Positions 45,542 to 56,333 of a stretch of 64,000 bases of DNA are shown piece after piece. Source of the stretch: Aureobasidium sp. EXF-3400 (taxonomy: Eukaryota; Ascomycota; Dothideomycetes; Dothideales; Saccotheciaceae). Below the pieces are notes generated by a model, which had not been told where the DNA came from, ran no database searches, and saw only the letters and a program-made list of their open reading frames with translations. The stretch lies in assembly GCA_024195585.1 (NCBI GenBank), contig SWBL01000076.1, forward strand, positions 102,221 to 166,220, read 5' to 3'. Within the stretch, counting starts at the first letter, position 1; each line of letters opens with the position of its first letter. A program made the translations under genes and the position numbers.

Positions 45542-47449
45542 ATGGCTTCTGTGTCGTCGCTGGACCAGGACATGCGCAATCTGCGTTTGTCCAAATACAC
45601 TCCGCAAGCCGCCAATGAAATTCGCTCGTGGATCGAACAAACACTCGGCGAAACACTACCACCAGGCGACCTTCTGCAAGATGTACTCAAGGACGGCGTT
45701 GTCTTGTGTAGACTTGCCAACCTCGCTCTGCCCGCTCCCGGCCTCAAGTTCAAAAAGTCCGCCATGCCCTTTGTCCAGATGGAAAACATATCGCACTTCC
45801 TGCGAGCATGTGAATCCCCTCCGCTGAACATGCCTGCTCACGACCGCTTCCTCACCGTCGACTTGTTCGAATCCAAAGATCCCGCCCAAGTACTTCAATG
45901 TATTAGCGCCTTTAGTCGCGTCGCACACGCTGTCAATCCAGCCAACTTCCCCAACACCATCGGCCCTCAGCGGAGTGCGACCTTAAGTCCTGCTGCTACT
46001 GGCCCCACTGCCAGAAACGCCCGGCCAGTCGCTCCGAGCCCACTCTCTGCTAAACCTCTGAGCCCTGCTCTTAGCGGAGGGTCTTCTGGCTCACGCGCAA
46101 TTGATAATGGTCTCAAATCATCTCGAGGCACAGTTAGTAGCTGGACCAAAGCAGGTGATCGAGGAAACACAGCGCCTGCGTGGAACATTGCTCAGTACGG
46201 CTACATGGGCGGTGCTAGTCAAGGCAATCAGGGTGTCATGTTTGGTGGAAGAAGACAAATCACTACTGCTGCACCTCACGTTCCAGGTCAAGGTGAATCT
46301 GCCCTTGAAAGAAGACGTCGCGAGAGAGAGGTGGAAGAAGAACGCCTTAGACAAGAGGCCGAAGAAGCTGAATACAAAAGAAAAACCGAACGAGAGGCCG
46401 AGGAAGAACGTGACCGAATCGCCGAAGAACAAAAATGGGAGGAAGAAACTCGTCGCACAAGAGAGCAAGAAAGACAACGAATTCTGGAGCAAAAACGCGA
46501 GTGGGAGGAGCAAGAGCGTAGATGGAAGACGGAGGAAGAAGCTCGTCAAAGAGAGCAGGAGGTGGATACTGCTGGATCCGATCTGAAAGGGCAATATTTG
46601 AGCCAGCTTCAAGCCGACCAAGGGGCTCGCAGACCCAGCGCACATGAAGATACGCCTGAGAGGATAAGAGTTCGTGAACTCGAGAAACAGCTCGAAGAGG
46701 CAAGGGAACGTGAGCGTCAGTATCAACGAGAGCGCGAGGAGCGTGTGCGTCAGAACAGCATCAACTCGAGACCTTCTACGGCGAGATCAGAACAGGAAAT
46801 CGACCCGATACCCAGAGCACCTTCGCCAAAGGACAGCGATGTGTCTTGGGCACCGATAGAGGACGAAGTGCTAAACAGGAAGGTGCCTGCACCCGATATG
46901 CCTCTTGGTTCATCGAGACCTCTTCCGACCCCAGGAACAAGGCAGACACCAGCGTTACCTGAACGTACAGCATCTCCAGCAGGACCACGTCCTTTGCCAG
47001 ATCCTTCGGCATATCGTCCTGCTTCACCAGCCACGACACGTACGGATCGTTACCTTGCTGACAATCCTGCACCTGTATCACCAAAGCCCGTTGCTCACCA
47101 GCCACGGGAGATGGGCTACACTTCGACATACGAAGAGCAAAGCGACAGAGACCGTCGAATTGCATCACAGCAAAAGACCAAAGCTGGTGGATGGGCGTCT
47201 AAATCTCTCCTAGAGCGCGAGATGGAACGCGAAAGAGAGAGACAGCGAGAGTGGGAAGCAAACCAACAAGCAACCAAGGAAGTAGCCAAAGACCTGAGCC
47301 AAGGTAGCGGCGCAGGACAGAGCTGGGATGTCCATCAATACGGTTACATGGGAGGAGACAGCCAGAACCGAGGTTCGAGCTCCGGCAGTGGCATCGGTTT
47401 TGGAGGCCGGCGCCAAATTATTGGACCCCGCCCTCCTCCAGGTTCTTGA
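45542..47449 (+). CDS. Calponin-homology protein with two calponin repeats and coiled coil
   Basis: One exon, 635 aa. Residues about 20-140 are a type-3 CH domain (ANEIRSWIEQTLGE, LKDGVVLCRLAN, PFVQMENISHFL, TVDLFESKDPAQV). A Pro/Ser linker leads to a calponin-type actin-binding repeat (AQYGYMGGASQGN...FGGRRQI, about residues 218-241). About 120 residues of Glu/Arg coiled coil and a Pro-rich stretch follow. A second repeat (HQYGYMGGDSQN...FGGRRQI) sits at the extreme C-terminus. Yeast Scp1/transgelin is much shorter with one repeat; this extended form is seen in filamentous fungi. It probably bundles actin. Confidence 0.9.
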   Translation: MASVSSLDQDMRNLRLSKYTPQAANEIRSWIEQTLGETLPPGDLLQDVLKDGVVLCRLANLALPAPGLKFKKSAMPFVQMENISHFLRACESPPLNMPAHDRFLTVDLFESKDPAQVLQCISAFSRVAHAVNPANFPNTIGPQRSATLSPAATGPTARNARPVAPSPLSAKPLSPALSGGSSGSRAIDNGLKSSRGTVSSWTKAGDRGNTAPAWNIAQYGYMGGASQGNQGVMFGGRRQITTAAPHVPGQGESALERRRREREVEEERLRQEAEEAEYKRKTEREAEEERDRIAEEQKWEEETRRTREQERQRILEQKREWEEQERRWKTEEEARQREQEVDTAGSDLKGQYLSQLQADQGARRPSAHEDTPERIRVRELEKQLEEARERERQYQREREERVRQNSINSRPSTARSEQEIDPIPRAPSPKDSDVSWAPIEDEVLNRKVPAPDMPLGSSRPLPTPGTRQTPALPERTASPAGPRPLPDPSAYRPASPATTRTDRYLADNPAPVSPKPVAHQPREMGYTSTYEEQSDRDRRIASQQKTKAGGWASKSLLEREMERERERQREWEANQQATKEVAKDLSQGSGAGQSWDVHQYGYMGGDSQNRGSSSGSGIGFGGRRQIIGPRPPPGS

Positions 47450-48105
47450 CGGACGAGCGAAGTGAGACGACGAGATACAAAGTCTTGTGAACAAGTAATC
47501 ATGTGCACATAGCGTTCGAAAAGATATGCATCTCGTCTGATATGCAAGGTCCCCGGGTACTAAAGTCTGTAACTTCCACCGTACTCGGATTACGGCTAAG
47601 AGCAAAAATAGATTATAAAAAGGCACAATTGTTATTGGAAGCAGAGGCATATCCACGGAGAGTCGACAACTTGTTCAATCGCAGTGGATACCATCTTGTT
47701 TCCTATCACTATTATGCATTTCTACAGCTATACGCGTTAGGGAGAGGAAGGGTCTTGACTCGAACAACAATGACATGTGAATGGTCCAAGCGCTGGAGCT
47801 GACCTATGACGTGGGGTGAAGATTGATTTCAAGTCTTTTGGGCGTCACGGGCTGGCAGCTGCACGGCGGGCAGGCGCTTGCGGGAAAAGTCTTTCTTTGA
47901 AAGGTCACACTCCACCTTGTTCTCTGTCTTCCAATTTATGTCCTATAGCATCTAATGGAAGTGAAGCTGCCTCGTCCATTCCTCTATATTCGCCACGTCT
48001 CGACTCCCATACAGTAACCCGCATTACCCGCCCACGCTATAGCCATCAACCCCTCTTCTTCATACCGCCACCTTCACACTTCCTACCACACACAAAGCAC
48101 TCACT
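47450..48105. other. Intergenic, 0.66 kb, contains a dispersed element
   Basis: Holds copy B of the dispersed element and the IFRD promoter. No gene was seen. Confidence 0.5.
47560..47738 (+). repeat. Dispersed element, copy B
   Basis: 179 bp, collinear with 9271-9448 on the same strand. TATAAAAAGGCACA at 47614-47627 is identical in both copies, and the flanks are about 60-70% alike by eye. It starts about 110 bp after the calponin gene stop. Weak similarity may run on to about 47790. Confidence 0.6.
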
Positions 48106-49494
48106 ATGCACGATCTGCGCAAGCAAGTGCTCCTCGAGAGCGGAAAGACTCTTTCCAAAAAGGCAAAAGCCAAGCAAGCCATGGGCTCTGCCGCCAGCTC
48201 AAAGCAAAACTCGCCTAATGCCTCGAGGGCTGGCTCGCGTGTCGCTAGCCGTCAGGCCTCGGATGATGAGGCCGACTACAGTGACTCGACAACTCAGTTC
48301 AGGTATGCGTCGGCTCGACTTGACTTGCACTACTCAGTCTCTGATCATTCTCGCAGTGTTAACTCTTTCGACGAACTCCGACCTGATGACATCGACGCGC
48401 CCGAAGATGCTTGGGTCGCACAGCTGAACGAGCGCATGGAGCATCTTATCGAACGCAAGCGAAGTAGTGTCCAAGGCCGTGAGGAAAGTCTCTCGGTTCT
48501 CTCACACCTCCTCATGGCTCACTACGCCCAACGCCATGTGCGTCCTAAGCTCAACGAACTGGTCCCAGCCCTTGTCAAGTGTGCCAAGGGTGGCCAGTCA
48601 GACAACGAAACCGCCCTATCCCTCAAAGCTCTAAGTCTCTTGATCATCACCCAGCCCTCCGACTCGATCTACGACGCCATGATCCGCCCTCTGAAGGGTA
48701 TAATCTCCTCTTCTGAGTCATCCTCGGTCATGGTCGCCGCGATTCACACACTCGGCATCGCTACATTTTACGGTGGAGTTGGTCTGGACGAAACGCAAGA
48801 AATCATGGATTTCTACCTCGAGATTATCGAGTCCGATGGTCATTCGGTCGAAGCAGGCGACGATGGAAACGTCGTAGCCGCTGCCTTGCAGGAATGGGGC
48901 TTCCTTGCTACACAGTTTGAGGGCATGGAAGACACGAGCGAAGAGCCAATGGAAGCCTTCGTCGAGCAACTCGAGTCTAGCGATGCGAGTGTCGTTATTG
49001 CTGCTGGCGAGAACATCGCTCTTCTTTTCGAAAAGAGTTGGTCGGAATTGGAAGAAGATGAAGAGCCTGAACACGAAGGCGACGAAGACGACGAAGAAGA
49101 GGCAGACCCGACTGCCAAGGGCATGGTCAAGCGCTATATGGTATGGCGTCAGGAGCATCAACTTAAGCATACACTCAGCGCCCTTGCTCAAGCACATGGC
49201 AAACGCATATCAAGAAAGGACAAGAAGGAACTACACTCCAGCTTTGCCGACATTCTCAATACCGTTGAGCACCCGACAAGAGGCCCTCGCTACAGCAATG
49301 CTATCGATCAGTATACGAACAAAGCATATGGCTCGCGTATGGTGGTCCACATTGGCAAAAACTCCATGAGTATTGACAAATGGTGGAAGCTTCACCGCCT
49401 ACAGTCGCTGCGCCGTACCCTCCAGGGCGGCTTCATTGTTCATTACGAGGACAACCAAGTTGTTTTCGATTCTCTGCCGGTCATGCTAGACTAA
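48106..49494 (+). CDS. Interferon-related developmental regulator (IFRD) family protein
   Basis: Exon 1 is 48106-48302 and exon 2 is 48357-49494 (phase 2, 444 aa). After a basic, Ser/Ala-rich start come NSFDELRPDDIDAPEDAWVA, helical repeats (SVQGREESLSVLSHLL, ETALSLKALSLLI), an acidic stretch and the C-terminal IFRD block KKELHSSFADILNTVE and LRRTLQGGFIVHYEDN. Animal IFRD1/2 bind ribosomes and histone deacetylases; the fungal role is unclear. The 54-nt intron lacks stops and is a multiple of three, so the unspliced frame is also open (462 aa). Confidence 0.88.
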   Translation: MHDLRKQVLLESGKTLSKKAKAKQAMGSAASSKQNSPNASRAGSRVASRQASDDEADYSDSTTQFRYASARLDLHYSVSDHSRSVNSFDELRPDDIDAPEDAWVAQLNERMEHLIERKRSSVQGREESLSVLSHLLMAHYAQRHVRPKLNELVPALVKCAKGGQSDNETALSLKALSLLIITQPSDSIYDAMIRPLKGIISSSESSSVMVAAIHTLGIATFYGGVGLDETQEIMDFYLEIIESDGHSVEAGDDGNVVAAALQEWGFLATQFEGMEDTSEEPMEAFVEQLESSDASVVIAAGENIALLFEKSWSELEEDEEPEHEGDEDDEEEADPTAKGMVKRYMVWRQEHQLKHTLSALAQAHGKRISRKDKKELHSSFADILNTVEHPTRGPRYSNAIDQYTNKAYGSRMVVHIGKNSMSIDKWWKLHRLQSLRRTLQGGFIVHYEDNQVVFDSLPVMLD

Positions 49495-51213
49495 ACTTGT
49501 TCTTAGCCTCTTTTGCTTCCTAACGATCAAAAAATTTACGATTTTGCAATTCAGCATGGGAGTTTTGGATCTGCACTGGCGGATGGTTGAGCATTGGTAT
49601 TTTGTTTCTTTAGCTGATCATCCTAACATATCACTACGCAAGCCAGTTTCCGAGTTTTATAGTACTCATTTTTGAGCAGTTGTTGCCTTCGCTCTGTTTG
49701 CCCTGTCCCGAACGTATACTCCAATGGTTCCTTTGTGAGTATTTGAATAGATATTGCACGCACAACGTCCACAGGTGTGTACGATCGTTCTCAGGTAGAT
49801 AGTCGCGTCGGTGGCCATAACTCGGTTCTAGGACCTGTTATTTTGCAAGAGAACTAGCCTAGACTTGCGGCACACACATACCCAATAATTGTAACAATGC
49901 AACGCTGGTGCTGCCACAGTTGTATGAGGAACTGTGCTTGGAAGCGGGTACGACTCTCCACCTACTTAGGATTATTCGGTCGATTTGGTATGCATCTCTC
50001 TCCAATGCATGCCAACCACGCCTAGATACCAGATCTATTCATGCTGTCCATGTCTTTGCTGTCCATGTCTTTGGGCGTTAGCCACAGAGTCGAAGGGTTA
50101 AATTCTTCTTCTTCTTAATACGTGTAAAGGTCAGTAGTCCTATAGAACCACGCTTAGTCCAACCCATTCCTCCTCTTCTTAATTTAAGCAACCATGCATG
50201 CCCTTCTGAATATCTTTCTGACCCGTGGTCAACAGTTCTTCTTCTGTTGTACCTGTCTAGAACAGTTCTACTAGCTAGTATAGCATATTATCTTTTAGTT
50301 CTATACCTAATCCCTTCTTCAATTCCTCTTCTTCTATGACTATTGTTTGATACTACTACTCCATTTGTACTAAACCCTACTAGATAACCTTTTGTTCTTA
50401 TGAAAAATCTATCCACTACACAACCAATAATCGTACTTCTATTCTGAATCTCCTCATATATCTGTTCGTATCTGAATGTATCTTGAATCTCTGCTATCTA
50501 TATATACGTCAAGGGTTGATATACCGCATCTCATGAAAATTTGACGGCGAAGTTAACCAAGGACTAGCGTACGACGGCGAGCTTGACAAGCAGTTTGACA
50601 ACGATGACACGTTAGAGACTGGCATGCAGAGTTATGTGGTAGATTGGCACGATCGAACAAATGCGAGAGCTCTCTCTGGACTTATCACTCAATCCTAACC
50701 GGTAACCACTTCTCGTCGTTCCTCGTTGTAAGGTCTGTGTCACCGATCTAGACTGATTAGGCTAGGCCGGCCAGACGTCAGGTGACACTGGTACGTTCTA
50801 TTTAATCCACTCACAAGATGTAGTGCTAGGTGTTGATGGAGCGATGACTATCGCATGTATGTCATCTCTTCCACTGGTGTTAGACAGCGCAGATTGCTTC
50901 GGAGCATGGAAACAGTGACAGGGTAATTAATTAGTCGATCTAGTCGAGTGATGCATGCGCTCCGATCAAGCTGACGGCTAAGCACGACAAATCATTATGC
51001 CCACTTAGAAACACGAATAATTCTTATTCCGAGCCTCTCTCTGACGGACCAGTGACCAAGGGAGGTCATGAAAGTAAAACACCAGACTCCTGGACGCCGT
51101 CACCAGTAGTCGTTGCACACCTGGGGTTAAGAAGGGAATTCTTCTGTATCAGAAGAGGCCGAGTCATCGACGCTTCCATACAGAGTATCAGTGGTAGCAA
51201 GGGAGTTCGTTTC
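49495..51213. other. Gene-free AT-rich region, 1.7 kb
   Basis: No open frame of 60 codons exists from 49495 to about 51050 on either strand, unlike anywhere else in the window. The centre (about 50100-50540) is rich in T, TpA and CTTCTT tracts. A direct repeat TGCTGTCCATGTCTTT occurs twice in tandem near 50043-50074, and GACGGCGA recurs at 50543 and 50573. It may be a RIP-mutated transposon relic, but no terminal repeat or coding trace was identified. Confidence 0.5.
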
Positions 51214-52335
51214 CTAGTACTCTCCCGTTGCACCTTGACCAACGCCGTAAGCATAGTCATTGCCAGAACCCTCAGTTGGCTCCATTGCATTGCCTAGGAC
51301 GGTACCGCCGTTGTTGCTTCCTTCGAAAGGCGACGTCTCTTGGGGACCGCCGGCGGAGTTGAGTGTGGTTCCCCCACTGGTCATTGGTCTTTGGTGTTCA
51401 CCTCGAGCGACGAGCGTCTGCAAACGTCAGTCAACATACATGCAGCTTCAGCTTCATCAGATACACGCTCTCACCTCACGGTATCTGGCAAGGTAGATCT
51501 TGAGTGCTTCGGCATAGTTTTCGAAGCCCAGGGAGGTCATGGCGAAGAGAATATCTTCGCCGTTGACAGTCTTGCGTTTCTCTTGCTGACATTTCTCCGA
51601 TGCTACGAACGGTCAGCTCGTGGTCGAACACTTGCGACGAGGTACTTCAGCAGCAGTAGACGTACCTTCACTAGTAATGAAGGAGATGAACTCGCTGACG
51701 CATTCTTGCATGCATTCCTTGGCTTCTTTTGCGATTTTGGCATTGTCTGGAAGTGCACCTTTCATGATTCGGGCGACTGGTGCAAAATTGCGTATGTTAG
51801 CATCGGAAGCAACATCGTTCTTAGTGTTCCGGGGACGCAGTGGCTGTGATCGAGATGGTACTCGAGATGCAGAAGACATGACTGTTCGGCAATCCGCGCG
51901 CTGTCAAAAGTCAAAGCTGCAGATCTGGGCTGGCAGAAGCAGCTCTGATTCGACGGTCAAGATGTCGAAACGCGCGATTGGGCTGTATATGGGGGAGGTG
52001 AAGGGCAGGGCCATCGATGGCATTGGTCAATACGCAGGTGGTGATGCAAAGGTGGTACAGACTCAGCAAGCTTCCTTGTCGGTCGCACTCTGTCCGACCA
52101 TGAGATGAAAGAAGAACCGAAAGAACATACCATTTGCGATAGGTAACCACCGATCTTGCTCCTTGACCTCGAAGTCATAAACGCCCATACCATGATCACC
52201 GGGATCATCAGGGCCTCTGCTCATTTCTTGCTGCTCATGCTCGTCAGGTGACGGCTGGTTTGCGTCTGCTTGCAATGCTACTGGGTTCGACACCTGCTGT
52301 CCCTCGACATCCGTTGTTCGTGGGCTTTGTGACAT
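51214..52335 (-). CDS. HAP3: CCAAT-binding factor subunit HapC/Hap3 (NF-YB)
   Basis: Exons 52335-52131, 51776-51666, 51602-51475 and 51417-51214 give 215 aa. The histone-fold core spans exons 1-3: REQ-like [66 protein letters not shown] and [16 protein letters not shown]. Two introns inside the fold lie at IAN|VAR and TSE|ASE. The N- and C-tails are Gln/Pro/Ser/Gly-rich. With HapB and HapE it binds CCAAT; with HapX it governs iron and redox responses in fungi. The first intron is long (354 nt, 52130-51777). Confidence 0.95.
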
Positions 52336-52549
52336 ATTGTATTCGGCGACTTGCAGAAAAGGCCCCACACCTTTTCACACTGACGTTTGTTGCGCTGGCA
52401 GATTGATTCGCTGTCGCGATACGTCACGGTCTGGTGGACCTGAAGTGTCTGCAACCCAAAGACACTATGCGTTGTGTTACGACGGCCGGAAGTCAGGGGT
52501 TGATGCAAGGCACTGAACAACACCGGTGTAACAAATCACAAGTTGGCTT

Positions 52550-53056
52550 TTAAGCAAAACCGTGACCAGTGAAGTTCCAACACAGAAGAATCTGAAAGAG
52601 CATTAGTGTTAAGGTCCCGTTGACACGGGGCCCCATCCTGGGTGTTCTTGGTTCAGACTGTGGGCAACAGTCGTGGAATTTGATGGGTAAACTCACCACT
52701 ACGAGAGCAGCGGCTGCAATTATCCCTCGGGTGTTACGTGAATGTAGATGTTGAAAGGAATCGGCGGATAGTCTTGGAGCCCAATGAACCGAGGAAAGCC
52801 TGTAGGTGACGGCTGGATGCACACAGGATCGCGACGTAGTGCCGTACTTTGAAGTTGAAGTTGGACGACGGAGCGAGACGAGCAATAAGGTGAAGATACC
52901 AAAGTTGAGGACAGCGCTTAATGTTTGGCGCGTAAATCTAATGCCTATTTTTGATGGCGACAAGTGTCTCGAGTGATACGGCACAGAAGAGGAACCTGGT
53001 TCGCGCGTTCTGTGACTGTGACGGTCGTGGGGGACTGGAGAAGGTGGCCTTGGCAT
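52550..53056 (-). CDS. Possible small membrane protein, 133 aa
   Basis: Model: exon 1 53056-52697 and exon 2 52591-52550, phase 0. The 105-nt intron has a textbook GTGAGT donor, a CTAATG branch and a TTTCAG acceptor, which is the main evidence for a gene. The last exon encodes ILLCWNFTGHGFA and completes a C-terminal hydrophobic helix begun by GIIAAAALVV, so a tail anchor is likely. A second hydrophobic stretch (LSAVLNFGIFTLLLVSL) lies mid-protein. The Ser/Arg-rich remainder matches no family I know, and further introns or a different 5' end are possible. Confidence 0.35.
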   Translation of the reverse strand: MPRPPSPVPHDRHSHRTREPGSSSVPYHSRHLSPSKIGIRFTRQTLSAVLNFGIFTLLLVSLRRPTSTSKYGTTSRSCVHPAVTYRLSSVHWAPRLSADSFQHLHSRNTRGIIAAAALVVVSLPIKFHDCCPQSEPRTPRMGPRVNGTLTLMLFQILLCWNFTGHGFA

Positions 53057-53673
53057 GCTCAGGCTATGCGTCTCTACCAGCCCTACAATATGCAGCACAT
53101 AATCAATCTCATGTTGCGGACTACCGCCCGATTTTCGTTTCGTACACATCGCACCACCTTAGCCTTGGTTACAAGCCTCAATTTACAATATCACTCAACA
53201 GTCGAGCCTGACCAATGAAGGTACTGATTGTTAATGGATGCCCACTTAAGATGACTACCTATGCTTGGTGAAATAGCTCTCTTTAAGCTCGCGAACATCT
53301 CAACTGCCAGTATCGTGCGAGACACAGATGCAGAACGCTTGGGTCGACCGACAATGCAGCGTCTTCTTCGCCAAAGCTGCGCTCTGCCTTATGGTACCAA
53401 GCACCAGCATCGAGCCAGCAAGTAGTAACTTCATGGTACCTGGTTCTGCAATCTTCGCCCTAAGATCGCTACGTCTTACTGCTGTGGAGCAGAGTCTACA
53501 GGATCGAACCTCGTGCCAGATCTGACACCTGTAGTCTGACACAGCCATGCTCCAGTTGACCCGAACGACCTTGCTATCAAGATCGTTCGCTGTTTTGGTG
53601 AGAATCGGGCAGAGCGGCAAGACAGATATCACTTGCCATTTGAACGGCCAGAAAGATGAACGTAACAATAGCC
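53057..53673. other. Intergenic, 0.62 kb, no firm gene
   Basis: A minus-strand frame here ends in a short stretch starting MKLLLAGSMLVLG that looks like a signal peptide followed by three Cys, but it is only about 44 codons long and lacks support. Confidence 0.35.
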
Positions 53674-54247
53674 TCACTGTGTGACAACCTGGATCTTGTT
53701 TTGGCGCTGCAAATGTGTTAGCGGACCGGATGATACATCAACTGTACACGCGGGTACACAGACCTTCCATTTTTCGAGTTCCTCTTGCTTAGTGGTGTAT
53801 TGTTTCAGTAGGTCTTCAAGCACCTTTTTGAGGCCGTCCGCGTTGGTCTTGAGTTGTGGCAAGACATCTTGTACAGTTCGTTCCACAAGCACACCGTTGA
53901 TCATTCGAAAACACTTGCGATCGCCTGGAAGGGGTTCGAGTGTCTCCAACACAAGTCTATTTCCGTGTCAGTGGTGTTGGCCATGCTGTCAACGGTATGT
54001 ATTCATCCGAAATCAAGATCGCCTTCAAGTATAGAACACCAGAACAAGAGGAGATTACAACACTTACTTATGTTCTTCAGCTTCAGTCTCAACATCACCA
54101 ATCTTTTGTGCGATGGCTTGAAGAGTTTCCTTGTAACTAGAATATTGCACCTGAAGCTCTAATTTACCGGATCAGCAAGGGGAAGAGACAAATTCTCATT
54201 GCCTAGCACATACCCTGCTGCTTCTTTGCAGATACTTGTTGCGACAT
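53674..54247 (-). CDS. GIM4: Prefoldin subunit 2
   Basis: Four exons: 54247-54214, 54158-54068, 53956-53764 and 53706-53674 (33 nt); 116 aa. The chain is two long helices joined by the beta-prefoldin hairpin: SSYKETLQAIAQKIGDVETE, LVLETLEPLPGDRKCFRMI, GVLVERTVQDVLPQL and LEDLLKQYTTKQEELEKW. This is the beta-class prefoldin 2, a subunit of the hexamer that hands actin and tubulin to CCT. The third intron has a CTAAC branch. The 226-bp divergent promoter is shared with CMC2. Confidence 0.93.
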
Positions 54248-54473
54248 TTTGAAAGTTGTGGTGTTCAAGAAGGTGGTGCTAGTCGAAACACAACACAGGC
54301 ATCTGTTTGATAGAGCGGCGTTCGGGAAAGCCAAGACACGCTAGTGCTGTTCAACTGATGCTTTGCCTCCAGTCTGCCGACAATCGTCAACAGGGAATCA
54401 AGAATTGTGATCAACCATCACGAAAAAAACACATAGATCTATCAAAAAAGCCAAGGAAGCGCCATTAGCGACC

Positions 54474-54769
54474 ATGCATCCGCATCTGCACACCAAAGAC
54501 AACAAGAGTATGTCGCCTGACTACGTCTGTTACCTGGTCTCACCCTCTAACCACGGCTAGACTGCGAGGAGGTCATGAACGCCCTCGAAGAATGCCATGC
54601 GCGCGGTTTTCTCTGGAAGTCAATGGGCATGTGTACCAAGGCAAAGCACCAAGTCAACATGTGCCTACGCGCCGAACGCCTCGAACGCACTCGTCTAAAC
54701 CGCGAAGTGGCCAAGGAGAAGCGAGCGAAGGTCGAATCCGTCTGGGCTGAAATCGATGCCAACTCATGA
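54474..54769 (+). CDS. CMC2: Mitochondrial twin CX9C protein Cmc2
   Basis: Exon 1 is 54474-54507 and exon 2 is 54561-54769 (phase 1, 80 aa). The start MHPHLHTKDN is the Cmc2 hallmark. Two exact C-x9-C motifs follow, CEEVMNALEEC and CTKAKHQVNMC, with a basic C-terminal helix. Twin CX9C proteins are imported to the mitochondrial intermembrane space by Mia40; Cmc2 is needed for cytochrome c oxidase assembly. Confidence 0.94.
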
Positions 54770-54919
54770 GCCGCAATCACATCGACTTTTTTGTTCTATC
54801 GAGGAGTTATACAGCGAGGCGCTAGGCGTTACGGAGGAATATTCACAACGAACGAACATCTCAACTCTTTGAATCCACCATCTTCAAGTTGTCGCAAGCA
54901 GCGAGCAGCTACGGCATCA

Positions 54920-56333
54920 CTACACACCCCAGTCTGACATGTCTCGACGCATTCCACTGCCTAGACCTGACCCAAGACCTGATCTTCCGCCATCCGCGTC
55001 CTCGTCGCTGTCCTCACTGTCTTCGTTGCTGTGCGTCGTGGGCTTCTGTTCCACTTGATTGTCTGTGGTCATCTGTTTATCATCATCCTTGCTCTGCAAG
55101 CCCATATCCTCTCTCAACTTCTGATATTTTTCACCCGTCTCTTTCAGAGCTGCCTGGACCCTCACTTCCTCTTCGCTGATTCTTGACTTCTCGTCCACTA
55201 GGCTTTGCATCTCGTTCGCTTTGTTGGCGCGAACCACTTGCATTTCCTCCAATCGCTTGCGGAGTCTTTCAATCACGCTATCCATTGCCGGTAGGGGTAC
55301 AACCCTTGGTGGTGTTTGGGGCCGCGCCGAGTCAGCTTCCTGTTCGCGTGCAGCATAGGTACCGTGGCGCGTTTGCGCAACCTCAAAAGCAGCATTTCGT
55401 TCGGCCTCGCTCTCGTCATCTTCATTGTCGTCATCTGCACTTTGACCCTCGGCGTCGGCAATCATGAAGGCCATTTCGGCTCTGCGCTTTTGGTCCTCCT
55501 CTTTCTGTGCTTTGCGCCCAAATGCGATCTTACCATCAGTTGTGAAGTCATCGAACCCTTCAAGCATGTCCTCATCGTCGTGCACCAGGCGAGTCTCCTG
55601 GTATTTTTCCTTTGGCTTGAGAATCAAGCGACCCTGGTCATCCCGTGTGACTGCGTCATCGTCTTCCTCGTCATCACCATCGTCTTCTAGCGATAAAAAG
55701 TCGTTCTCCTTGGCTAATCGTGCACGACGCGCTTTCTTTTCTTGAATCTCGGCAGCGGAGGGTATAGCTGTGGGAGGTTGGTATCTAGAGAGATCGGCTC
55801 CAAATTTTGATTTGATGTCGATGGCAGCCTTGGACGCGAAAGCAGCATCTTCGGTGTCTGTGGTTGACGTGGATGCGATGTCTTTGGGTGTGGCTGGAGT
55901 GCTCTGTTTCAGCTCGTCTAGGTAGTCTCTGTTATAAGTTGGACGGTCCAGGGTTGAATCAAGACTTGGGCGAAAGGCAACATCTGAGCGCCTTTCGGCA
56001 TTTCGTTGGATAGCCAGACGGGAGAGATTTGCGCGTTTTGGAGTGACGAGAGTAGAGTCGTCGTCGTTATCATGGTCGGAAGCGAACGAGGGACGCAGTG
56101 TCGAAGATTTACGATGCTTTGCGACGGGTCGCTTGACTATGGAAGACGAAGTTGTGGTGGTGGAGTCTGTGATGAAGGGCGTCAACCAACTGGCACGACG
56201 AGCTTTGTTAGAGCTGGCAAGCCAATCAAGGGTGTAAGTACTAACCATTGTTACTTGAGAGGTCCGACGGCGCGTCCTGTTCATCGTTGGCAATCTTCCG
56301 CGGAACGCGACGAGCGGCAAATGACTTTTTCAT
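54920..56333 (-). CDS. NTR2: Nineteen-complex-related protein 2 (NTR2)-like splicing factor
   Basis: Exon 1 is 56333-56246 and exon 2 is 56202-54920 (phase 1, 456 aa). The start MKKSFAARRVPRKI, then RPSFASDHDNDDDSTLVTPK, YNRDYLDELKQSTPATPKD and long acidic and coiled stretches (ERLRKRLEEMQVVRANK) match NTR2/GCFC2-type proteins, which with Ntr1 and Prp43 take apart the lariat spliceosome. The intron is only 43 nt, the shortest in the window. The C-terminus is Gly/Ser-rich (GRSGLGSGLGSGMRRD). It shares a 213-bp divergent promoter with SmG. Confidence 0.82.

Noticed and set aside
47816..48427. 203-codon frame overlapping the IFRD gene start
   Set aside because: It is the shadow of the IFRD coding frame plus its 5' UTR; the IFRD frame has conserved motifs.
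50540..50697. Open frame of about 53 codons with two DGE(V/L) segments
   Set aside because: It begins after a stop without an initial ATG and lies in the ORF-poor region. It could be a gene relic but nothing identifies it.
53480..53540. Minus-strand GGTTCGATCC looked like a tRNA T-arm
   Set aside because: The flanking bases do not pair into a T stem, and no D arm, anticodon arm or acceptor stem fits around it.
53300..53677. Possible secreted Cys-containing peptide (frame containing MKLLLAGSMLVLG)
   Set aside because: The putative protein is only about 44 residues, the frame is open far upstream without a clear start, and no splice or family evidence supports it.
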